64,000 nt of DNA from an uncultured Paracoccaceae bacterium (GCA_947493745.1 CANLSM010000002.1:372001-436000), one strand, 5' to 3'. Shown: positions 43,023 to 52,201, counted from the first letter of the stretch. Notes: a model not told the origin generated them from the letters alone. Program-made: numbers and translations.

Positions 43023-44331
43023 CACCCGCCCGATCACGGACCGACGGGTCCTGACAATGGCCTTTCCGATTGTGATCTCAAACGCAACCGTACCGATCCT
43101 GGGCGCGGTTGACACCGGCGTCGTCGGGCAACTGGGAGAGGCGGCACCGATCGGTGCGGTTGGCATCGGGGCGATCATCCTCTCCTCGATCTTCTGGGTT
43201 TTCGGCTTTCTGCGCATGGGCACGGCCGGAATGGTGGCACAAGCGCGCGGGGCAGGGGACGCGCCCGAGACCGGCGCCCTGCTGGTGCGTGCGCTGATGT
43301 TCGCAGTCGCAGCCGGTATGACGCTCATCCTGTTGCAAGGCATCCTGTTCTGGGGGGCGTTCAAGGTCTCGCCCGCAAGTGCCGAGGTCGAGACGCTCGC
43401 CCGTGGATATCTTTCGATCCGCATCTGGTCGGCACCTGCGGCAATCGCTGTCTACGGGCTGACCGGCTGGCTGATCGCGATGGAGCGCATGCGCAGTGTC
43501 CTTGTGGTGCAACTGGTCATGAACGGCACCAATATCCTGCTCGATCTGATCTTCGTGCTGGAGTTCGGCTGGGGGGTCGAGGGCGTTGCCATCGCCACCC
43601 TTATCGCGGAATGGAGCGGGGCAATCCTCGGTCTCTGGCTCTGCCGTGCGGCGTTCATGGGCGATCAATGGCGCGACTGGCCGCGCATTTTCGACCCTGC
43701 ACGGCTGAGACGCATGGCTTCGGTGAACTCGGACATCATGATCCGCTCGGTGCTGCTGATGGCGGGCTTCGTGTCGTTTCTGATGTTCAGCGCTGGTCTG
43801 GGGGATCTGACGCTGGCCGCCAACCAGATCCTTCTTCAGTTCATCTACATCACGGCTTACGCTCTGGATGGCTTTGCCTTCGCTGCCGAGGCGCTGATCG
43901 GGCAGGCGCTTGGGGCGCATCAGCGCGCCCGGCTGCGACAGGCCGCGATCATGTGTTACAAGTGGGGGGCGATCATGGTCAGTCTGCTCGCCCTTTGCTT
44001 TGCCCTTGGCGGCGGTCTGCTGATCGACATCATGACCACGGCCCCCGATGTGCGTGCCGAGGCGCGGTCCTATCTGCCGTGGATGATAGCTGCCCCACTG
44101 ATCGGAGTAAGCGCCTGGATGCTCGACGGTATCTTCATCGGCGCGACCCGCACAGCCGATATGCGCAACGGGATGCTGATCTCCACACCGATCTACTTCG
44201 CGGCTGTCTGGCTGTTTGAACCGCTCGGCAATCATGGGCTCTGGGCGGCACTGATGATCTTTTTTGCCGTGCGCGGGCTGACGCTTGGCCTCAAATACCC
44301 GGCGCTGGAGCGGGCCGCTGACCGTCCCTAG
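43015..44331 (+). CDS. MATE family efflux transporter (DinF-like)
   Basis: A 438-residue, 12-helix inner-membrane exporter. The N-terminal half opens with 'RRVLTMAFPIVISNATVPIL' and 'GAVDTGVVGQLGEAAPIGAV'; the second half repeats the pattern ('LTLAANQILLQFIYITAYAL', 'GFAFAAEALIGQALGA'). MATE proteins export organic cations or drugs with Na+ or H+ exchange. Coupling to the thioesterase genes suggests a shared transcript. It ends 4 bases inside a convergent gene. Confidence 0.93.
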   Translation: MADTRPITDRRVLTMAFPIVISNATVPILGAVDTGVVGQLGEAAPIGAVGIGAIILSSIFWVFGFLRMGTAGMVAQARGAGDAPETGALLVRALMFAVAAGMTLILLQGILFWGAFKVSPASAEVETLARGYLSIRIWSAPAAIAVYGLTGWLIAMERMRSVLVVQLVMNGTNILLDLIFVLEFGWGVEGVAIATLIAEWSGAILGLWLCRAAFMGDQWRDWPRIFDPARLRRMASVNSDIMIRSVLLMAGFVSFLMFSAGLGDLTLAANQILLQFIYITAYALDGFAFAAEALIGQALGAHQRARLRQAAIMCYKWGAIMVSLLALCFALGGGLLIDIMTTAPDVRAEARSYLPWMIAAPLIGVSAWMLDGIFIGATRTADMRNGMLISTPIYFAAVWLFEPLGNHGLWAALMIFFAVRGLTLGLKYPALERAADRP

Positions 44332-44813
44332 ACGTCGTCGAGCGTGCCGTGCTGGGCGACCAGATCGAGCTCGGCGTCGGCCGGTTGAATGGCGCGAAAC
44401 TGCTCGCGCACACCGGCCTCGGTCAATTCCCGGCTGACGGCGAGCAGCGTGTTGGGCGCGTGATCCTCGCAAAGCTCTTCCATATAGGCGATCTCGGCGC
44501 GGGCCACATCCAAGGCGGCCTCCTTGGAAGGCGCACCGTAGAGTGCCACGAAGTGATCCGCGAGGCGCGCGGCCAGCGTGGCGATCTCGTCGCCTTCAAC
44601 GGATGTCACGGCAACAAAGGTGGCACGCCCGAAACTGGTCATCCCCAGCCAGCCATTGGCGAAGGCCTGCCGCGCCTTGCCAGTCAGATCGCCCTCCGAC
44701 CAGTTGGAGAACTCAAACCCGCCCGCGATGGCCCATTCGCCCGGGTCGGCAGGACGGCTGAAGACATTTTCGTCGGAGGCATCAAAGCGGATGGTTCGGG
44801 CAAGTTTGGGCAT
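44328..44813 (-). CDS. DUF6505 family protein
   Basis: A 161-residue soluble protein: 'KLARTIRFDASDENVFSRPA', 'PGEWAIAGGFEFSNW', 'GKARQAFANGWLGMTSFGRA' and 'LADHFVALYGAPSKEAAL'. It appears to belong to the DUF6505 family (recalled, not searched). No catalytic motif or cofactor site is visible. It is the last gene of a four-gene run in which every junction overlaps (DUF6494, Mrp, ligase-like, this), so it almost certainly works with them. Confidence 0.75.
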   Translation of the reverse strand: MPKLARTIRFDASDENVFSRPADPGEWAIAGGFEFSNWSEGDLTGKARQAFANGWLGMTSFGRATFVAVTSVEGDEIATLAARLADHFVALYGAPSKEAALDVARAEIAYMEELCEDHAPNTLLAVSRELTEAGVREQFRAIQPADAELDLVAQHGTLDDV

Positions 44814-45526
44814 CAGCGTTCCAGCATGTCGGTCAGCGGCACCAGAGCGGTTTCCTCGCCCTTGCGCAAGAGCATTCCGCCCGCCTCGTCCAACCCCATG
44901 AAAGTTCCCGGCAGGGTTTTCCCATGAAGCTCAAGCGAGATGTCCTCACCCATCTGAAACGCCCGCGCGCGCCAGTCCGCGTGCAGGGGCGCCATGCCTT
45001 CATCCAACCAGCGATTGATCCAGACGAGGCTGTGCCGCGACCAGCTTTCGACAAGGCGAACCGGCGAGACCTCGACACAGCCTTCCTCGTAGAGCACTGT
45101 GGTTTCGGGATCGGTGCCCGGCTCGTCATCTGACCAGAGCGGCAGGTCGAGCCCGATCACCAGCCAGTCCGGCTCGGCATCGGGATCCTGGGTCGAAGCC
45201 GCCGCCCGGAGCTTGCCGCAGCGCGCCCCGTTGACCCTGATGCAGCCGGGCCAGTCGAAATGAACCGCGACTTCGGGTGGGGCCAGCGCGCCGAGCGCAT
45301 CGGAAAACCCCAGCGAGGTGGCAAAAACCATCGCCATTGCATCGCGCAAAGGGGCCTCAGGGGCCAGCACGACGGCTGCGCGCATCCGGTGCGGCTCCAA
45401 CTGATAGGTCACAAGCCCTGGATCAGTGCCGATAAGGGCAGCACTGACCGCCTTGTCAAACGGATCGGCTCCGGCGGGCGCGGCCTCACCGCGTAGAAGC
45501 GGCGGAAAGGTCGGGGTCTCGTTCAA
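44813..45526 (-). CDS. biotin/lipoate-protein-ligase-like protein (DUF4444 type)
   Basis: A 237-residue protein resembling the catalytic fold of biotin/lipoate ligases: 'AAVVLAPEAPLRDAMAMVFA', 'VHFDWPGCIRVNGARCGKLR' (where BirA has its substrate loop and conserved Lys), 'DWLVIGLDLPLW', and a C-terminal small beta domain ('GKTLPGTFMGLDEAGGML'). The classical GRGRxGR biotin-binding motif is absent, so activity is uncertain. It starts at TTG 45526 overlapping the mrp stop and ends one base into DUF6505. Confidence 0.75.
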   Translation of the reverse strand: MNETPTFPPLLRGEAAPAGADPFDKAVSAALIGTDPGLVTYQLEPHRMRAAVVLAPEAPLRDAMAMVFATSLGFSDALGALAPPEVAVHFDWPGCIRVNGARCGKLRAAASTQDPDAEPDWLVIGLDLPLWSDDEPGTDPETTVLYEEGCVEVSPVRLVESWSRHSLVWINRWLDEGMAPLHADWRARAFQMGEDISLELHGKTLPGTFMGLDEAGGMLLRKGEETALVPLTDMLER

Positions 45527-46596
45527 GCCTTGCCATCCGCGATCAGCGCGCGGGCAATCTCGCGATACGTCTTTGCCTGCGGGCTGTCGGGTTTGGAGGC
45601 GACAATCGGTGCGCCGCCATCAGCGGCCAGCCTGATATCGAGGTGGAGCGGAATTTCCCCAAGGAAGGGCAGGCCCTGTTTCTCCGCCTCGGCCCGCGCG
45701 CCACCATGGCCGAAAATATGCTCCTCATGCCCGCAGTTGGAGCAGATATGGGTGGACATGTTCTCGATCATGCCAAGAACTGGCGTCTTCATCTTCTCGA
45801 ACATGTTGAGCGCCTTGCGGGCATCCAGAAGTGCCACATCCTGCGGGGTGGAGACGACGATTGCGCCCGTGACCTCAGCCTTCTGCGCCAGCGTCATCTG
45901 CACATCGCCGGTGCCCGGCGGCAGGTCGACCAGCAGGATATCCAGCTGCCCCCATTGCACCTGACCCAGCATCTGCTGGAGCGCGCCCATCAGCATGGGG
46001 CCGCGCCAAACGACCGCCTCGTCCTCCTTGGTCATCAGACCGATGGACATCAGCGTCACGCCATGATTGCGCAGGGGCAGGATGGTCTTGCCATCGGGCG
46101 AGGCCGGCCGCCCGGAAATCCCCAGCATCCGCGGTTGCGAGGGGCCGTAAACATCCGCGTCCAGCAGACCGACACGGCGACCTTCTGCGGCCAGTGCCAC
46201 GGCAAGATTGGCCGACACGGTGGATTTGCCCACACCGCCCTTGCCCGACGCAATTGCCACGATCCGGTCCACGCCGGGCACTTTGGCTGGCCCTGCGGTC
46301 TTGGTGGGATGACGCCCGATCTGCAGATCGGGCGGTGGCTTCGGAGCCGAATGGGCGGTCAGAAGGGCGGTGACCTTGGCCACGCCCGGCAGGGCCTCCA
46401 GCGCCTCGACTGCGGAGACACGCACCGGTTCCATCGCGACACCTTGCGACTGCTCGGGCACCTCGATGACAAAGCGGATCACGCCTTCATCGACGGTCAG
46501 CGCGCGTACCAGATCGGCACTTACCAGATCCTTGCCCGAGGCCGGATCAGTAAATGACTTCAGCGTTTCAAGAACGGCCTCACGGGTGATGCTCAA
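45523..46596 (-). CDS. mrp: Mrp/NBP35 (ApbC) family Fe-S carrier ATPase
   Basis: A 357-residue ATPase that carries and transfers Fe-S clusters. The N-terminal MIP18-like domain (about 1-80) is followed by the deviant Walker A 'SGKGGVGKSTVSANLA', 'GLLDADVYGPSQPRMLG', 'LLVDLPPGTGDVQMTLAQ' and the cluster-binding pair CxxC in 'STHICSNCGHEEHIFG'. It starts at TTG 46596, inside the DUF6494 stop, and its stop overlaps the ligase-like gene. It may be a dedicated carrier for a target protein of this operon. Confidence 0.93.
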   Translation of the reverse strand: MSITREAVLETLKSFTDPASGKDLVSADLVRALTVDEGVIRFVIEVPEQSQGVAMEPVRVSAVEALEALPGVAKVTALLTAHSAPKPPPDLQIGRHPTKTAGPAKVPGVDRIVAIASGKGGVGKSTVSANLAVALAAEGRRVGLLDADVYGPSQPRMLGISGRPASPDGKTILPLRNHGVTLMSIGLMTKEDEAVVWRGPMLMGALQQMLGQVQWGQLDILLVDLPPGTGDVQMTLAQKAEVTGAIVVSTPQDVALLDARKALNMFEKMKTPVLGMIENMSTHICSNCGHEEHIFGHGGARAEAEKQGLPFLGEIPLHLDIRLAADGGAPIVASKPDSPQAKTYREIARALIADGKA

Positions 46597-46793
46597 GCGC
46601 TGTCTCCGGGGGCTATCTCGCCCTCGACGACATGCTCCAGGCCAATCCCGTCAATTGTCAGCACCATGCGGGCCTTGACGGGGGCGTCCAACCCGCCCTT
46701 GGCACGGATCGCTGCCTCGATCTCCTGCTGGGATGTGACCCCCACCTGTTTGAGAAATTTGCGCATCGACATGTTTGTGGCGTCGTCGCTCAT
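46593..46793 (-). CDS. DUF6494 family small protein
   Basis: A 66-residue protein ('MSMRKFLKQVGVTSQQEIE', 'RMVLTIDGIGLEHVVEGEI') matching DUF6494 as I recall it. It has a short helical N-terminus and a C-terminal beta-like part. Two ATGs (46796 and 46793) are possible; GGGGAG favours the second. First gene of the coupled quartet. Function unknown. Confidence 0.78.
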   Translation of the reverse strand: MSDDATNMSMRKFLKQVGVTSQQEIEAAIRAKGGLDAPVKARMVLTIDGIGLEHVVEGEIAPGDSA

Positions 46794-46896
46794 CATCTGC
46801 TCCCCTTGCCTGATCCGTCTCTCCGCCCTTATGTTGGCCAAAAGCCGCGCGGTGACAAGGCGGCGAAGGCGGATTTTTTCGCAATGGGAGAAGGGG

Positions 46897-47622
46897 ATGC
46901 GCTATATCCTGATAATACTGCTGCTTTCGACAGCCGCAGGACAGGCAGATGAGCGACGGGTGACCCTCAGCGCACCCGAGGCGCTTGTCGAGACAGGCAT
47001 CTTCAAACACCTCCTGCCGCGCTTCAAGTTCAAGACCCAGGTGGTCGTGGAACTGGCCAAGACCGGCGAGATCGCGATTGTCGAGGGGGCGGCCCCCACC
47101 GTTTTTGTCTGGCAGGGGCGCAGTTTCGGGCTGGCCCCGGCACGGCCCGAAGGTCATGGCAAGCGATTTGCGGACTGGCTCCGCTCCGATGTGGGTCAGA
47201 ACACGCTGACATCTTTCAGGCTGGATGGCGAGACACCGTTTCAGAGGGCTGGCGTGGCAGGTCCCGCGCCCGTGGCGACAGCCGTCTCGGGTGATGTACT
47301 GGAAGGCGAGAAGCTTGCGCATTTTCACTGCGGCCGCTGTCATGTGGTCAGTGAGCGAAACCGGATGGGGGGCATCGGCTCGACGCCGTCATTCGGCGCG
47401 ATGAAGAACTTTCCCGACTGGGAGGACAAGTTTCTGGCATTCTATACGCTCAATCCGCATCCTGCGTTCACCCAGATCGAGGGGCTCACCAATCCGTTCG
47501 ACCCCTCCCTGCCGCCCGCAATCGCGCCGGTGGAAATGAGCGAGACGGACTATGAGGCCATTATCGCCTATGTACGCGTGCTGCCGGTCAAGGATCTGGG
47601 CAGTGCAATAATTAGTCAGTAG
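46897..47622 (+). CDS. periplasmic cytochrome c with shortened TupA-like binding domain
   Basis: A 241-residue secreted protein (signal peptide 'MRYILIILLLSTAAG'). The first 110 mature residues resemble the beginning and end of a tungstate/molybdate-type binding protein: 'ALVETGIFKHLLPRFKFKTQ' and 'FADWLRSDVGQNTLTSFRLD', as in TupA, but with most of the middle missing. The second half has one c-type haem site 'CGRCH' at about 147-151 and a short class I fold with a Met-containing C-terminal part ('IAPVEMSETDYEAIIAYVR'). It is divergent from the DUF6494-mrp run. Electron carrier is clear; the binding role is inferred. Confidence 0.8.
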   Translation: MRYILIILLLSTAAGQADERRVTLSAPEALVETGIFKHLLPRFKFKTQVVVELAKTGEIAIVEGAAPTVFVWQGRSFGLAPARPEGHGKRFADWLRSDVGQNTLTSFRLDGETPFQRAGVAGPAPVATAVSGDVLEGEKLAHFHCGRCHVVSERNRMGGIGSTPSFGAMKNFPDWEDKFLAFYTLNPHPAFTQIEGLTNPFDPSLPPAIAPVEMSETDYEAIIAYVRVLPVKDLGSAIISQ

Positions 47623-47633
47623 GAGCAACTCGC

Positions 47634-48797
47634 ATGAACCTGGAAAGCAAGGACCTGCACGCCGATACGCTCTGGAAGGAGTTCGAGGCGCTGGTGAAAC
47701 CCAATGCGGATTTGCCGGATCTGGCGTTCACCAACCGTTTCGAGAAGGGCGTTCCTCTTTATGACGGAAACGAGCTTCGCCCCCTGCTGACGACGCGAAG
47801 GCGTGGAGCTCTGCTCGGGGAATGGGCAGATGTCCTGAGTGCCGGTCCGGGCGTTCTTGTCATTCAGGGGGCCTATGCGGATCTCCAAGCGATCGACGAT
47901 GCCACCGGCATCTTCAACCAGATCATCGCGGATGAGAAGGCGGCGAACGGTGGCGGGGCGGATCATTTTGCAAAGGGGGGCAGCAATGACCGGATCTGGA
48001 ATGCGCTGCAGAAACTCTGCGAGGCCTCGCCCGACGTCTTCGCGCGGTATTTCGGCAACGAGGTGATTGCGGCGGTTTGTGAAAGCTGGCTTGGGCCGGG
48101 CTATCAGATGACCGCGCAGATCAATCTTGTGCGCCCGGGCGGCGCAGCACAGGCCCCGCACCGCGACTATCATCTGGGATTTCAGAGGGCTGAGGCGGCT
48201 GCGGCCTTCCCTGCCCATGTCCATGCCATGTCCCCATGCCTGACTTTGCAGGGGGCGGTGGCACATACGGATATGCCGGTTGAAAGCGGGCCGACCAAGC
48301 TATTGCCGCATTCCCAGAAATTCTCGGCAGGCTATGTGAAGGCGAGTGCGTCGCAATATCGCGACCATTTCGAGGCGCATTGCATCCAGTTGCCTCTGCA
48401 AAAAGGCGATGCGGTGTTCTTTTCACCCGCACTCTTTCATGCAGCGGGTGAGAACCGGAGCGCGGACATTCAGCGTACGGCGAACCTTCTACAGGTCTCG
48501 TCACCCTTCGGGCGCGCCATGGAAAGTGTGGACCGCCTAAAAATGTCGCTGGCGCTCTTTCCCGTACTCCGCCGCGGTCTGGACGAGAAAACCCTGCGCT
48601 GGTCGGAGGTTTGCGCTGCGATTGCGTCCTCGGCCGAGGGCTATGCCTTCCCGACCAATCTTGACCTTGACCCGCCCGTTGACGGTCTCGCACCGCAGAC
48701 CCAGCAGGATGTGCTTTTACGGGCGTTGGAGGAGAACTGGACCCAACCGCGGTTCTTCGAGGCATTGAGAGCTCGCGAAAGCAGTCGTCAGCCCTAG
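47634..48797 (+). CDS. phytanoyl-CoA dioxygenase family protein
   Basis: A 387-residue Fe(II)/2-oxoglutarate dioxygenase of the PhyH family. The iron ligands appear as HxD in 'QAPHRDYHLGF' and the distal His in 'SPALFHAAGENRSAD', with the nearby Arg for 2-oxoglutarate. 'VESGPTKLLPHSQKFSAGYV' is the family loop. The substrate is unknown; related bacterial enzymes hydroxylate lipids, amino acids or secondary metabolites. It starts 11 bases after the cytochrome gene and overlaps the convergent exporter gene by 4 bases. Confidence 0.88.
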   Translation: MNLESKDLHADTLWKEFEALVKPNADLPDLAFTNRFEKGVPLYDGNELRPLLTTRRRGALLGEWADVLSAGPGVLVIQGAYADLQAIDDATGIFNQIIADEKAANGGGADHFAKGGSNDRIWNALQKLCEASPDVFARYFGNEVIAAVCESWLGPGYQMTAQINLVRPGGAAQAPHRDYHLGFQRAEAAAAFPAHVHAMSPCLTLQGAVAHTDMPVESGPTKLLPHSQKFSAGYVKASASQYRDHFEAHCIQLPLQKGDAVFFSPALFHAAGENRSADIQRTANLLQVSSPFGRAMESVDRLKMSLALFPVLRRGLDEKTLRWSEVCAAIASSAEGYAFPTNLDLDPPVDGLAPQTQQDVLLRALEENWTQPRFFEALRARESSRQP

Positions 48798-49414
48798 ACG
48801 CCCTTCCAAAGCAGCCCGACCGCCAGAGCCCACATCAACAGGCCGATGCCCAGATCGAGAATGCGCCATGTGCGCTCTGTCCTCATCAGGGGTGCTAGAA
48901 GCCGGGCACCATAGCCAAGGCTGAAAAAGAAGGTGAAAGAGGACGCTACAGCCCCGATCCCGAAGGCCAGACGCTCAGTTCCCGGCGCGAACTGGGTCGA
49001 GACCGCGCCGATCAGACCGAACGTGTCAAGATAGACATGCGGGTTCAGCCAGGTGAGCGCGAGGCAGGTCAGAAGTGCTGGAACCAGCGGCTGCGCCGGA
49101 CCCTCACCGCCGACAATCACCTGACCGCCGCGCCATGCCGCCCAGATCCGTGTTGCTCCGTAAAACATCAGAAAGGCTGCACCCGCCCAGAGCATGATCT
49201 GTGGCAGGGCAGGGTAGCGATCCACGACCGCGCCAAACCCCGCGACCCCGGCGGCAATGAGCACTGCGTCAGACAGCGCGCAGACCAGGCATATCCAGAA
49301 GACATGCGAGCGCATCAGGCCCTGACGAAGCACGAAAGCGTTCTGCGCACCAATGGCGAGGATCAGGGCAAAGGCGGTCGCAAACCCCGTCAGCGCAGGT
49401 GAGAGGGCGGTCAT
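48794..49414 (-). CDS. argO: LysE/ArgO family amino-acid exporter
   Basis: A 206-residue inner-membrane protein with six helices. 'LILAIGAQNAFVLRQGLMRS' is the LysE/ArgO signature, along with 'LTWLNPHVYLDTFGLIGAV'. It exports basic amino acids (Arg/Lys) or analogues. It overlaps the DUF502 gene upstream by 4 bases. No LysG/ArgP regulator is adjacent. Confidence 0.92.
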   Translation of the reverse strand: MTALSPALTGFATAFALILAIGAQNAFVLRQGLMRSHVFWICLVCALSDAVLIAAGVAGFGAVVDRYPALPQIMLWAGAAFLMFYGATRIWAAWRGGQVIVGGEGPAQPLVPALLTCLALTWLNPHVYLDTFGLIGAVSTQFAPGTERLAFGIGAVASSFTFFFSLGYGARLLAPLMRTERTWRILDLGIGLLMWALAVGLLWKGV

Positions 49415-50115
49415 TTGCCTCCGGCGGCGACTTGCTTGCGTCCGGCTGCGATCTCTTCCTTGGTGGGCGGGATGACCAGACCCGCCGAAATGACCAGCTT
49501 GGCGGCATCCTCGACACTCATGTCAAGTATCACGACATCCGTCTTGGGCACGAACAGCAGGAAACCCGAGGTCGGGTTCGGTGTCGTCGGCAGGAACACG
49601 CTGACCATCGCAGCCTCGCCGGATTTCTGTAGCACCTCGCCGCGCGTGTCAGTGGATACAAAGGCAATCGCCCACAGCCCCTCGCGCGGATACTGGATCA
49701 TGCAGGCCGCATTGAACGAGTTGTTGGACTGCTTGATCACCGTCTCGAAAATCTGTTTCACCGCATTGTAGATCGAGCGGACAATCGGTGTCCGGTCAAA
49801 GAGACCTTCGCCCCAGCGGATCAGTTGCCGTCCGAACAGCCCCTTCGTTAGTGCGCCGACAGTGGCGGTGAAAATGATGAAGACCACCACCCCGAAGCCC
49901 GCGATGTTCACGCCGATATAGGTGGACGGGTTGTAGATGGCGGGAACCAGCGGCACGATGCGCGCATCAATGAAATTGACTGCGGTCCAGATCACCCAGA
50001 TCGTCAGCGTCACCGGAGCGACGATGACCAGACCGGTCAGGAAATTGCTGCGTGTTCGCTGCAAGAGCGACGGTTTGACCGGTTTCACGGGTTTTCGGGC
50101 TGGTTTACGCGCCAT
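49411..50115 (-). CDS. DUF502 membrane protein
   Basis: A 234-residue protein with two N-terminal membrane helices ('NFLTGLVIVAPVTLTIWVIW' and 'VNIAGFGVVVFIIFTATVGA') and a soluble beta-rich domain ('PLVPAIYNPSTYIG', 'VSVFLPTTPNPTSGFLLFVP', 'MSVEDAAKLVISAGLV'). This is the DUF502 layout. The N-terminus is Lys/Arg/Pro-rich. Function is not established. Confidence 0.88.
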   Translation of the reverse strand: MARKPARKPVKPVKPSLLQRTRSNFLTGLVIVAPVTLTIWVIWTAVNFIDARIVPLVPAIYNPSTYIGVNIAGFGVVVFIIFTATVGALTKGLFGRQLIRWGEGLFDRTPIVRSIYNAVKQIFETVIKQSNNSFNAACMIQYPREGLWAIAFVSTDTRGEVLQKSGEAAMVSVFLPTTPNPTSGFLLFVPKTDVVILDMSVEDAAKLVISAGLVIPPTKEEIAAGRKQVAAGGK

Positions 50116-50173
50116 TCTGGGTTCCTCAACTCTCCGACCTACTTAATGGTCAGCTTGATGCACTACAACCTGA

Positions 50174-51082
50174 TCAATCGTGCAGGGACTTCGCAATTCG
50201 GGCTGCCAGATCGGCATTGCCGCGCACAAGGGCAATGTTGCATGCCAGTGATGCGCCCTCGGTCAGTTCAAAAATGCGTTTCAGAAGGAAAGGCGTGACG
50301 GCCTTGGCGGCGATCCCGTCACGTTCGGCATCCCGCAGAGCCCGCTCGATATGAGGCAGCATCTCGGCACGCGGAATTTCAGCGTCCTTTGGCACTGGAT
50401 TGGCAACGAGTTGCCCGCCGGGCAGACCAAGCGCGGCCCGCATCCTGTGTGCCTGGGCAATTTCGCCGGGGCTGTCGGCGCGAAGGGGGGCCGAAAGGCC
50501 GCTCTCGCGTGACCAGAAGGCGGGCATCTCATCTTGCCCGTAGGCGATCACGGGTACACCCAGCGTCTCCAGCACTTCAAGCGTTTTGGGGATGTCGAGG
50601 ATCGCCTTGGCACCGGCGGCGACGACCGTCACAGGGGTCTGGGCAAGCTCCTGCAGATCAGCGGAGACATCGAAGCTGAGCTCCGCCCCGCGATGCACAC
50701 CACCGATGCCACCGGTTGCAAAAACGGCGATGCCAGCCAGATGTGCTGCAATCATCGTGGCCGCCACGGTCGTCGCCCCGACCGCCCCCCTGCTCAGGGC
50801 AACAGCCATGTCTGCGCGCGAAACCTTCAGCGCGTCCGGACACCGCGAGAGCGCCAGCAGTTCGTCCTGTTCGAGCCCGACATGGATCCGACCGTCCATC
50901 ACGGCGATGGTGGCGGGAACAGCGCCCGCATCGCGGATCACCTGCTCGACGCCCTGGGCCATCTCGAGGTTCTGCGGATAGGGCATTCCGTGCGTGATAA
51001 TGGTGGATTCGAGCGCCACAATCGCGCGACCCTCTGCACGCGCGGCGGCAACTTCGGTCGAAAATGTCAAAGGAGCCGTCAT
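50174..51082 (-). CDS. psuG: pseudouridine-5'-phosphate glycosidase
   Basis: A 302-residue enzyme splitting pseudouridine 5'-phosphate into uracil and ribose 5-phosphate. Signatures include 'IVALESTIITHGMPYPQNLE' at residues 20-39, 'GAVPATIAVMDGRIHVGL', 'GIAVFATGGIGGVHRGAE' and 'GAKAILDIPKTLEVLETLGV'. It overlaps the upstream PfkB kinase gene by 4 bases, giving the usual PsuK-PsuG catabolic pair. Confidence 0.95.
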   Translation of the reverse strand: MTAPLTFSTEVAAARAEGRAIVALESTIITHGMPYPQNLEMAQGVEQVIRDAGAVPATIAVMDGRIHVGLEQDELLALSRCPDALKVSRADMAVALSRGAVGATTVAATMIAAHLAGIAVFATGGIGGVHRGAELSFDVSADLQELAQTPVTVVAAGAKAILDIPKTLEVLETLGVPVIAYGQDEMPAFWSRESGLSAPLRADSPGEIAQAHRMRAALGLPGGQLVANPVPKDAEIPRAEMLPHIERALRDAERDGIAAKAVTPFLLKRIFELTEGASLACNIALVRGNADLAARIAKSLHD

Positions 51083-51966
51083 GTCCCGCCTCTTGTGATG
51101 TGGTCGCGCGCCGCCCTGGTCGCCTCCTGCAGGCAGCCGAGCCCGGTCTGGCCGCCGATTTCCGCCGCGATATGGGCCGCCAGAAAGGTATCGCCCGCCC
51201 CGGTGACGCTGTCGGCGTCAACCGGCCTCTGCGCCAGCGTGAACACCCCGCTCGCATCCACCTGCGCCACCCGATTGGCACCATCGGTCACGATCGCCTT
51301 GTTGGCCCCGAGCCGCTTCAGGCCACGGGCGGCATCCTCGGCGGTCGCGAAGCCCTGACGGCAGATGATCTCGGCCTCGCCGCGGTTGACATAGATCGTA
51401 TGCCCGAACCGCTTGATGACCTCACGCAGTCGGGCCGCCTTGCCGGGGCTGGCGGGGACAAAGGCGAGATCGGCGAAATGAAACTCCAGCGAGCCTGCGA
51501 TGTCGATCAGCAGCGCCTCGGGCAGATTGCCGTCGATCACCATCCTGCCGCGCCAGGGGGCCCCCTTGCCTGCCAGCGTGCCATCCCTGAGCGGTTCAAG
51601 GATCGCATCTCCCTCACGTTCCAGAGAGGCGCAGTCGGCGATGGCTCCGAACACCTCGCCACTCACATCCTCAATGGCCAGATAGGTATCGGTCGGATCG
51701 GTGGTGCGCAGAATATGGGCGCAGTTCACCCCGGCCTTGGTCGCCTTCAGCATCAACTCGTCACCCGGCGCATCCTGGCCAATGGCAGACAGGATGGCCG
51801 CGCTCTGACCGCGCCGAACCAGTGCAAGCGCGATGTTGAGCGCAACCCCGCCCATCTGCTTGGAAATCTGTCCGGGCATATCAGCGCCCGCCGACATGGC
51901 ATGCCCGGTGCGCGCGATAATGTCCCAGAGCGCCGAGCCGATACAGAGAACCTGATGAGATGGCAT
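51079..51966 (-). CDS. psuK: PfkB-family carbohydrate kinase, probable pseudouridine kinase
   Basis: A 295-residue ribokinase-like enzyme. 'VLCIGSALWDIIARTG' opens it, 'SKQMGGVALNIALALVRRG' is PfkB signature 1, and 'DSVTGAGDTFLAAHIAAE' is signature 2 with the catalytic Asp in GAGD. Coupling to psuG points to phosphorylation of pseudouridine. ATG 51966 (MPSHQVL) was chosen; the upstream in-frame part is not family-like. Confidence 0.9.
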   Translation of the reverse strand: MPSHQVLCIGSALWDIIARTGHAMSAGADMPGQISKQMGGVALNIALALVRRGQSAAILSAIGQDAPGDELMLKATKAGVNCAHILRTTDPTDTYLAIEDVSGEVFGAIADCASLEREGDAILEPLRDGTLAGKGAPWRGRMVIDGNLPEALLIDIAGSLEFHFADLAFVPASPGKAARLREVIKRFGHTIYVNRGEAEIICRQGFATAEDAARGLKRLGANKAIVTDGANRVAQVDASGVFTLAQRPVDADSVTGAGDTFLAAHIAAEIGGQTGLGCLQEATRAARDHITRGGT

Positions 51967-52201
51967 CAGAGAGGGTGCCCGAGGGGGAATCTGGAGGTCG
52001 TCATTCTCGCTAACCGACTGTAAGCATGAGGAAAAATTATCACGGAGGACTATAGCGAATGGCGGGGCAATGAAAAGGGGAAAATCCTGCATCTCAGGCA
52101 GACAGCAACCCGGCTCAGCGGGTTTCCGCAGGCCGCGATTGCAATGCGACCGCTGCTCCCGTTAACTCGGGCAGGGTTGTCTCAGACAGGGAGAGCAAAA
52201 A

